This document shows, one piece after another, positions 18,501 through 25,000 of a stretch of DNA of 36,847 nucleotides. Both the position numbers and the translations under genes were made by a program. Under the pieces are notes generated by a model, which worked only from the letters and a program-made list of their open reading frames with translations, had not been told where the DNA came from and made no database searches. This DNA comes from JBCDGZ01 sp038750655. Lineage in GTDB: Bacteria; Bacteroidota; Bacteroidia; Chitinophagales; Saprospiraceae. The stretch covers positions 1 to 36,847 of the forward strand of contig JBCDGZ010000076.1 of NCBI GenBank assembly GCA_038750655.1, read 5' to 3'. Position 1 is the first letter of the stretch, and each line of letters starts with the position of its first letter.

Positions 18501-19015
18501 CTGGCATTTTACCGGTCAAAGAAATCGACATCCCCGCCGATCAATACAAGGACATTCTGAGAAAGCTAGAGGTGACTTTTCTCGCTGCTCCGCTGCTGAC
18601 GCCAAGAGATACGCTGCGCATTCCTATTCCCAGCGAGCCCAATTATCGTTGGTCCTGGCTACAGAAGGTGAAGGGAGAGTGGTTAGAGACGCCAACCTTG
18701 AAGTTTGCCGACTTTAGTCGGGGTTGGGCGGCGGTGAAGAGCGATGACGACCAGGCGCAAGCCCAGCAGCTATGGGAGGCGCTTTTCGTTGTGGGCTGGC
18801 TAAGCCAGTTGGAGACGGATGCCCTGGTAGTTCCTGAGCAAGAGCGCCGGGTGGCCAGCCTGCCTGCTCCCTGGACGGGGATGGAGGAACAAGTCAGCGA
18901 TGTCCTCAGCCTTTACCAATGGAACCTCGCTGCGCCCAAATTGGAAGGAGCCTTTTCGGGTACCCAGCGATTGGTGGAAGGCTATTTAAAATTGAAAAAA
19001 ATCAAGCCCCAATAA
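12560..19015 (+). CDS. giant 2151-residue protein with W-x-x-L repeats, unknown function
   Basis: This is the first gene of the giant operon. The start MKNASYALLVPFKVDALHLN carries no signal peptide. Residues 1-300 form a conserved-looking head domain (motifs I-H-L-H-W-A-L-P-D and F-P-A-V-P-N-R-W-L-V). From about residue 430 to 950 there are at least eight repeats of the form hydrophobic-W-x-x-L-x-x-x-x-W/Y-hydrophobic (KIWQQLVDQQWI, ELWQELLAKSWI, QIWDGLIDGNWI, LIWEMLVLDGWV, TVWTSLDQKGWI and others), often preceded by F-x-x-x-F-G. A ninth is near the C-terminus (QLWEALFVVGWL, about 2070). Residues about 1140-1190 are a coiled-coil-like segment ending in LFMDWYKYLLSVYPP. The C-terminal part holds 'MLIDPTGSLHATSGILPV'. 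I do not recognise the family. The same W-repeat occurs in the 844-residue protein, so the two probably belong to one complex. It is probably cytoplasmic or delivered by a non-Sec route. Confidence 0.85.
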   Translation: MKNASYALLVPFKVDALHLNADKSVLSAFADFSRLPYTHVDEEGQAYDVNPDTAYLSESVALPPFSESNLILKKGIHLHWALPDGLVNAPGATADLESEQRFPAVPNRWLVSRIEGGVKTAQWVVESDFLYPLDTPPPLPHVAVPMPAVVAKEGQETIQAAPFRYMGRAVPLAAWENEINQTSQNEYWSEFYQQPLTAVGYGEPTFASYFPNCYAVFGCYDDLTTVPLKDPTANYEYEVLGWYEKTPGYTKAPDYLHQRIEQFKQQPLTVHKQPLTESYRRKGRLLWKTLYNWNHSYPNSAKKVTPEAGKVAPAGYGSGLEAVYNATQRASINGFLTPAEVVQLDIATDLPSNAFSTFVDAVWTEIIGLGAATVQQLSAEVLLLKAAPSSPTAPYLKAYSTTALSDFLNPDKHLRLFQFSQLAILGNLTAKKIWQQLVDQQWIVPLPGEETSLAAVMPMQKRKPLGEAYRRYKKQLQTLLSGAKVAFITKSQLQQQLTIYFEGLPDVFLLPKKRITDRYGAENQAVLWTFLLNNNYLLPFTADYAYLPKTITKGYTKKYKLSTNIGKLLNDDIVNGKLLNPHGSFSVIRSELVNWRFSPTKGWKDVWKKLYANHYVLPSTVTLNDGVDATFATKFPFVGTATSFSLSQVIANHLQQADVLWEAQINTKQLIPVEGKVNTSVIGNKIAVPEAISAQIHQLIYTLSQSDIRTAFGQEYVNELWQELLAKSWISEIPDAATLATINPTTQWLWPLAAQFKPFQTELQRLLDPNLKMAEQIAQPVRGLMYGVSPTLFTSQFGLEVGRQIWDGLIDGNWITAENELQGMINNTQLRLDLAEDLKPYLQEITELLSPQIHRQAFLDRFGAEGTLIWEMLVLDGWVLVDPTTCTEAIMARGGAALQGPDFIQYAFKTQLQRYLHSQLSWHMGSTITRTKFNDALGLGDNTVWTSLDQKGWILPNANQGADLSAIIEPVANRIPLEDSQARHQDAINEFFYQSILQQAIPEQSLFFGKVTMDNSSVSIRKGSRTQIPKSASPNTAYAKNEVEIAVANSSTEALSAYLAAQLVKRADTVSKSKGMIEDVLEGVQFSRKLKNIKFDLAAKFQEQRHHKEFLAHKSGIIWTIQPFSNNNNADQPNSTTQVDLPTALAHELNALNTLHRNYEKAHQQIISLRQQLFMDWYKYLLSVYPPQNQDLYPDIDTAKYFIEEVDLSTIQKVIEHTGILKVVGDENNITGAVGHFIDLDHAAWDYGQLPVIKTINELESILLQDDPALRIFTQAHLVAQQVQKVLDLLNGFNESQLTKASPRHYTLGWVPAPRYWEAKEPVVLLTGDSIVQTDRHGEDGAHREDNLLDCFTVGLHEVLPIAREEVSTIMNWISIKVSAIEKAVVAESAAAKERIGFRTCSSQPWHPMMLEWEVNFTAMNDPTHGNKDYLGYEPHFIDNNYTLPEESPRYQPITDEVQPSSNKSYYRGYSLLSPSAISGFEQHLLNYLKNYGIDATQGDLDTQLAQAVKTMKLDKNVQDILKVVGQAYQTLPRTNALAQSLSGFNAALLQQRKTLQFKIADPLGFTHYQAFTNKVRKYVGNYNTAAPAPSNDFNPLRAGSLELRKMRLIDTFGQTLDLETTAFETTEQMQYSYNPHTVNLPPRISQPARLNLRWLSADYQDIEMNSHPATSPICGWLLLNKLDDSLMIYDNQGTLLGSINESGAWQRAPGDRGLSAPTAIANTHLQKMVTYIQSKGTTFQSHFIEACGNALENIHPEYFTEHQDLSLLMSRPVALVRAEVSLDIMGLPQTNHSWDSFRADIRRGLIHFPADSITEWLKTLDANITTADLRKALSMQMKIWKTYPFFRMDDLEDYIEQQGSALTLSGLLREIPKVPARQPFQVEEISDYIAQIRETYNYENVTFPVRLGDYRQLNDGLVAYWDGVIDEGDKIYMPQTTSDIQDASIEMGSAQTLTIDLSIKEPVRRYSMLIDPTGSLHATSGILPVKEIDIPADQYKDILRKLEVTFLAAPLLTPRDTLRIPIPSEPNYRWSWLQKVKGEWLETPTLKFADFSRGWAAVKSDDDQAQAQQLWEALFVVGWLSQLETDALVVPEQERRVASLPAPWTGMEEQVSDVLSLYQWNLAAPKLEGAFSGTQRLVEGYLKLKKIKPQ
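13840..15435 (+). repeat. tandem degenerate W-x-x-L...W protein repeats
   Basis: Repeat cores lie near 13855, 14125, 14375, 14535, 14715, 14965, 15155 and 15385, spaced about 160-270 bases. Each has hydrophobic-Trp-x-x-Leu/Ala then, about seven residues on, an aromatic plus Ile/Val/Leu and a turn (often Pro). The segments between cores are helical and Leu-rich. The DNA is fully diverged, so this is an old protein-level repeat. Confidence 0.65.
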
Positions 19016-19074
19016 GGCCAGTAACGTGGCTTAACGATACCTCATTTCTAGAAATTGATATAAAGACAACAATT

Positions 19075-22000
19075 ATGGCTTCTAATCATTTGACCAATAA
19101 TTTATACCTGGACTTTAAATTGGCTGATTTTGTGGCCGCCTATCAACCAAACGGTGTCCCCTATTATTCTGAACAGCCTGCGACCGGAAGTAGTGGTACG
19201 AACCTACTTAAAATCTTTGGGGTATGGCTTAGCCCGAGCCAGATGGTAGACTATTCGATGCAAGGCAAGAGTTTAAAAGATGTCTTGCATTATCCTAACC
19301 TGACTAGTGGCGCTGCTCCCGGTTTTGGGAATTGTGCGGTCTTAGGAGAAGATGGGGCTCAAATGCGATTACTCGCTCTCCCCGAAGGTTCTTATACGCT
19401 ATCCTTCTGGCTTGCACCTACAGCGCCACTTACTGGAAGTAGTTTACCCAATCAATTGTATTTCCCTCCGGCCGATCCTGATCGACCCTCGAGTATCGGC
19501 TTCCAGTTGGGAGGGAAGTATGAATTCGGTTTACGCTTTAATCCCTCTAATATTGATGTTTATGATATTTCAGAAAAGAAGGCAAGTGTGTTGTCCGCAA
19601 GCAATCCTTTAGCTACTCCTTCTGCCAAATTCCATCACGTTGCGATTACCCTTGATGTGCCAGATTCAGGAGCAGCTACCGTCCAGCTCTATATAAATGG
19701 TACTGCTTTTGGTACGAGCTTCCATCCTGTCGATTTTGGTAGTGATTATACCCAGGCCAATATCTATTTATCCTTTTACCAAAAACATAAGCTGGCAGAG
19801 CTTAAGGTCTACTCCGCGGTTTTGACGGCAGAAGAGATCGCCACCCTCTACCACGATATAGTGCAAATTCCGGGAATTGCTGATCCGCTACTGGCGAATT
19901 ACGACTTTGAGCATTCTGGGGATAACCTCAGCTTTGATAATACGGTAAATACCGAAATACCGGCTGTTGCTTCTGGCTTGATGAATATCCAGGAGGACGA
20001 TGGTTTCTACGCTTTTCCTTTTGGAAGGACCAATACTTTGCGTATTGATTTTTCTAAACACACACTGAATAGCAGGAATCAGTTGACCTTTAGCTTTTGG
20101 GCAAAATCGGATTTCAGTAGCTCGGGGCAGCTCTTGGCGATTGGGGATCATTTTAATTTGACGATGAAAGCCAGCGGCAGTAATTTGAAGTTGACGCTTT
20201 TGGCCGGATCGGGAAATAGCATTACGGGGACTGTCTCCTTGAGTAGTATCCAAAGCTCCGGTAATCCGGACTGGTGTTTATGGGCCATTGTGTTGGATGG
20301 TACGAAAAAGGCGGCTAATATTTATTATTGGAAAACGGGCGCCAGCACTTTTACGACGGTGACCTTGAGTGGAAAATTGCCAGCTGACCTGGGGATTGGA
20401 GGCTATGGTTTGGGATTGAATGTGCTGACGCTAGGGAAGGCCTGGACGGGGGCTATTGCCCAATTACAAATATGGCAAATACCGCTGGGTAAAATTCAAT
20501 TGCGAAAGCTTACTCCTTTTGCCACTAACGGCTTCCTTTCTTCTTTGCCGGACGCAGGTTCTGCTCCTCTGGCTTTTGTTTGTCAGAATGGGGAGGGAGA
20601 AAAATATATTTTCAATCAGCCTTTTCCTAATAATAATCCGCTGCAAATTATCAGCTACGTGGGCAGTATCGGCAGCGATACAACAGTGACGGTTGAAGGT
20701 ATTGCTTATGATGCCAATCGTTTTGACCCTAAGACTTCAGGGTACCATATGGTCATTCGATTATTGCAATCGGAGTTGGTGGATGGTGCAGCCATTACGG
20801 CGATGTCGTCTAGTGGATGGCGTTCGAATGTGCAGCAAGAGGAGGATTTTGTGAGCATCTATTTGATTACAACGGGCCTTGGTTCCCAGCAGGTCCTGCC
20901 GCCGACGGTGCAGTTGAGTAATGTGATTGGAGCGAAAGATCAGCTTCAAGTAGAGTTGATTTATCGCAATGTTAATGGACAAACGGGCTTTTTGTTTGCT
21001 TCGCCTCTACCGGTCTACAGTGCTTATATCGAGACGCCTTTGATCGCCAGTTTTGATTTCAGTAAAACGGCGGATGGGCGCACCTTCGAAGACAACTACG
21101 ACAGCGGTCTGACCTTATTCGCGCCCTTCTACACACCGTTAGATAACGATGCGCAATTCAACCACATTTTCCCATTGAGCGGCAGCAACTCGCTGAGCCT
21201 GGATATGAGCACCGCCTTCCTGGCGTCGAAGGCCGCCCTGGGCTTCACCTTCTGGACCCAACTCAAAGCCAGCAACTTCAGCACCAAAGCCCCCCCACCG
21301 CCCCTCCTCAAAATCAACGACGACTACAGCCTCAGCTTCACCACCACCACCGATACCCTCAACATCCTCCTCCAAACCCCCAATACCTCCGGCCCCGCCA
21401 GCACCATCACCGCCAATGTCCCGCTGGCCGCCGTACAAGACGTTTGGGTCTTCTGGGCCATCTCCCTGTCCAACGGAAAAGTTAATATCTGGTACAACGC
21501 TGCGGCAAGTGAAGACCGCACCCTGCAAGCTGCCAGCAATATCAGCGGGACGCCGGGCAACAACTTGAGCCTGGCAGGTAATGTCCTTTCCATTGGAGCG
21601 GGCTGGACAGCAGGCTTCACCAACCTCACGCTCTGGCAGCAAGCCCTGAGCCTCGCCCAAGCGACGACATTGATGTCCGACGGTTGGTACAAATTTCCCG
21701 TCGTTTCCACCAACGTTCCCGGTATCCTGGACGTGTTCTACGGCAACCCACAACCCGCCGATGATAAGGACATCAGCAAAGGCTTGTCCATCACCGCAGT
21801 ACTCTACGCCACCGGCAAGACCGTCGTCCACATCAATGCGGATGATACGATGGTGGAGCCGTGGTTAGGATTAGCCGATTGCCATCTGGCCTTTTGTTTT
21901 CATCAATCCGACCTGCAGGACAGCGGCAGTAATCTACAGCTGACCAGCAATCCTTACTGGATTACCCGAGTGCTGCAAGTGGGCGATTTGGTCTATCTTC

Positions 22001-25000
22001 TACTCGGCCTGAAAGTTGCGCAAGTCGGCTCCTTTGTCGATGGAAATGTCGCCTACGCTTCCGGGAATATCGCTTTGAATAAACATCATGGCTTTGCGGT
22101 TACCTTGACGAATGTATTGCCTGTTGATAGCAGTCGCTCGGTTCCGGTGAAACTAATTTACCATCAGCCCAACGGCGGCACCGGAGCAGCGGCCCCCGGC
22201 CTTCTGCCCATCCTTCAGCAGTTTATCACAACACCCCTAGTTGGAGATTTTAATTTTGATAACAGCAAGGATCAAATCAATTTTCAAAGCACTAACAATA
22301 ATGGGCTTATTGCGACGACCACGCAAACGGCTCCCATCACTCAAGCCGGGCCCTTCAGTTTTATACTGCCGATCGATGAGACCGTCGGTGATCCAGCCGC
22401 CCTGCAAGTCAGTTTTCGAGCGGTTCAAATTCAGGATGAGGGCAATTATACCCTTACCTTTTGGACCAACAGCGACCTCAAGGAGCCTTTAGCAGTGCAG
22501 CTCAATGAGCAATTAGGTTTTGAAATTAGCTTCACGACAGGTAATATTTCGATCAACGCAAAAACCAGGGTGGCTTTGCCCAACGACGTTTTTGATGCCG
22601 AAGAAATACTCAGTGCCATAGATTTTGATTGGAGTAGCTATCGGGAGGAATGGTTGTTTTGGGGAATCAATATGAACCTCAACCAGCAGCAGTGCAGTTT
22701 TTTTGTACAAGCAGAAGGGCAGGCCCTGCAAGCCTTGAAAGTCTTCTCCTTTGTTGATTCCCGCAGGTCAAAACACAATTTATTGCTCACTTCTCTAAAT
22801 GGAAATACCCTCACCATAGGACAAGGATGGAAAGGAAGTCTGGCTAAACTGAGCATCTGGCAGCCCTCCCTTACCCCAGCCCAAATGACCGCGCTGTCGC
22901 AAGCACAGCAATGTGATTTTCCTTCCCTACGGCCTTCGACCTCCGCTGCTCCCATCAAGGCCACACTGACTAACGATAGCTCCTTCCCCAGCTTCCTCAC
23001 GGGCGGCTATCTGTACAATACCCAATACAAGGATAAAAATTACCTCAAGATCAACCTGCTGCCCAGCAAAGTCAAAGACAGCCCAGGCTTTGTGGTGAAC
23101 ACGAATTTTGTCGCGGCTACTTTTGATCCAACTACAGATGATTACCTCTTTGCGCTCTGCTTCCGCAACGAAGCCCTGCAAGACAGTGGCTTGAATATCT
23201 TGCTGAGCTTCTGCGACATCAATGGTGATGGTACCGATGACAGCGCCAAGCTTACCCTACTCCCCAGAATTGACACTGGCGGGACCCTATGGCTTTACTT
23301 CATTTGCACCGAGGACATCACCGGAGGGAATCACTTGAATACCAATGGAGCGGTAGTCGTCTTATCCAATATCGTGGCGGCCGATGTGGCTTCTCTGGAT
23401 ATGCTGATCGTCTACAAAAACATCAATGGCCTTTCTGGCTTCTTACCCCCCATTCCCATCACTGTCGTTAAAAATGCCATTCCCAGCGACCTGGTAGCGT
23501 CCTTTAATTTTGAGAATACGGAGGACTTTACCAATTTCTCTGATCAGCAGGGTAATGGCTTGTATGCCGTTTCGAATGAGGCCATGCCTACTAGTACAGA
23601 TTCGCTTTTGGATACGGTCATCACCTTCGACGGTAGCCAAAGTTTGAGTATTGATCAAAAGAACATCATACTAAGCAATCAGGAGGATTTTACAATATGC
23701 TTCTGGGTAAAGATGGTGCTGAATACGGATCAAAATATACTCGGGTGGACGCTGGGAGAAAACCCTATGCTTTCTTTTTACTTTGGCCTAAACGCATCGA
23801 AACAGGAGGTGGTCATCGGAGCCGGAAATAATGGTCAGTTAGCGTTGGAAGGAGCGATGTCTGCTGTAGGAGTTGCTCCCAATCCTGAGCCGCAATGGGT
23901 GTTCGTAGGCTTTACCAATAGTAGGAAAAAATCGGCTTTGGTCTGGTCGACAAGCCTGCTTCCTGCTCCGGCCATTAGGTATGCGGAGGAAGCCAATATC
24001 ATATCTGGTCGGAGTGCGTTAAAGGGAGTGCTAGAAGGGCAAAATCTTATGATTGCCGAAGGCTGGAGGGGAGAACTGGCCGCCTTACAATTGTGGCAAG
24101 AGAAATTGAGTAAAAGTCAAATGACGCAATTGATGATGGCACAACTGTACGGTTTTTATCCTACTGTTATCGCAGAGGAGCGGCCCTCGATCAGTGTGTC
24201 CTACAATCAACTGAACAATAAGGCGCTGGCTAATGGCAATAACCTGCTCATCAATATTACTTTAGGCAGCGTAGTTATTCCGGCGGCCAAAGGCAGCTTC
24301 AATGCCGGCACCTTTAACCCGGCGACGGATGATTATCAATTCGAACTGCGGGTCGCTATGGGGATGCTGCGCAATGATGGGGCCAATGTAACGATGGGTA
24401 GACAGGCGGGCTGGAATGGTACGCCGATGGATGATACGGCTGATGCTCAGGTGGTTTATCGGGAGCATCAGGACAATACTGTTTCTTTCTACTTCATCAA
24501 CACGGGTACGCTATTGAAGACGGCTCAATTGGAATTTACCTTGGAAGGGGTAATCGGTAATTTGACGCAGGATGAAATTCCGTTTTTGTTGGTGTATAAA
24601 AATATCGGGACAGGGGCAAACGTCAGCGGCTTTTTGGTCAGCCAAGTCGATGTGGTCACCTTGGTAGTCGATCCGCTGCTGACCTATTTCAAGTTTGATC
24701 AATTGCAAGAAGGCTCTACAACGGTTTATTTGGATGATGAAGGAAATGATGCGACGGCTACTTTAGTCGGTAGTCCTGTGGTCTCTACCAAAGACGATCC
24801 TTTAGGGCCATTTGTACAATTGGCCGATGCAGATACCATTAGCCTGGATTTGAGTGAACTGGTATTGGACAATCCGAATCAGTTGACGGTCGACTTTTGG
24901 GCCAAGGCTGATTTTACGGATACTACGCAGGGGACGATTTTGAAATTTGCTTCGGCTTTGCAGATCAGGATGCCAACGAGTACGGATAATAGAATCATCT

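Noticed and set aside
18919..19074. Upstream extension of the LamG protein to an ATG at 18919
   Set aside because: It would overlap the preceding gene by about 97 bases in another frame, and the extra residues are not protein-like; the ATG at 19075 gives a normal operon gap.
21139..21831. Minus-strand open frame of 230 codons inside the LamG gene
   Set aside because: Same cause as the other antisense frames: third-position GC in a C-rich patch, Gly/Val-rich translation without motifs.
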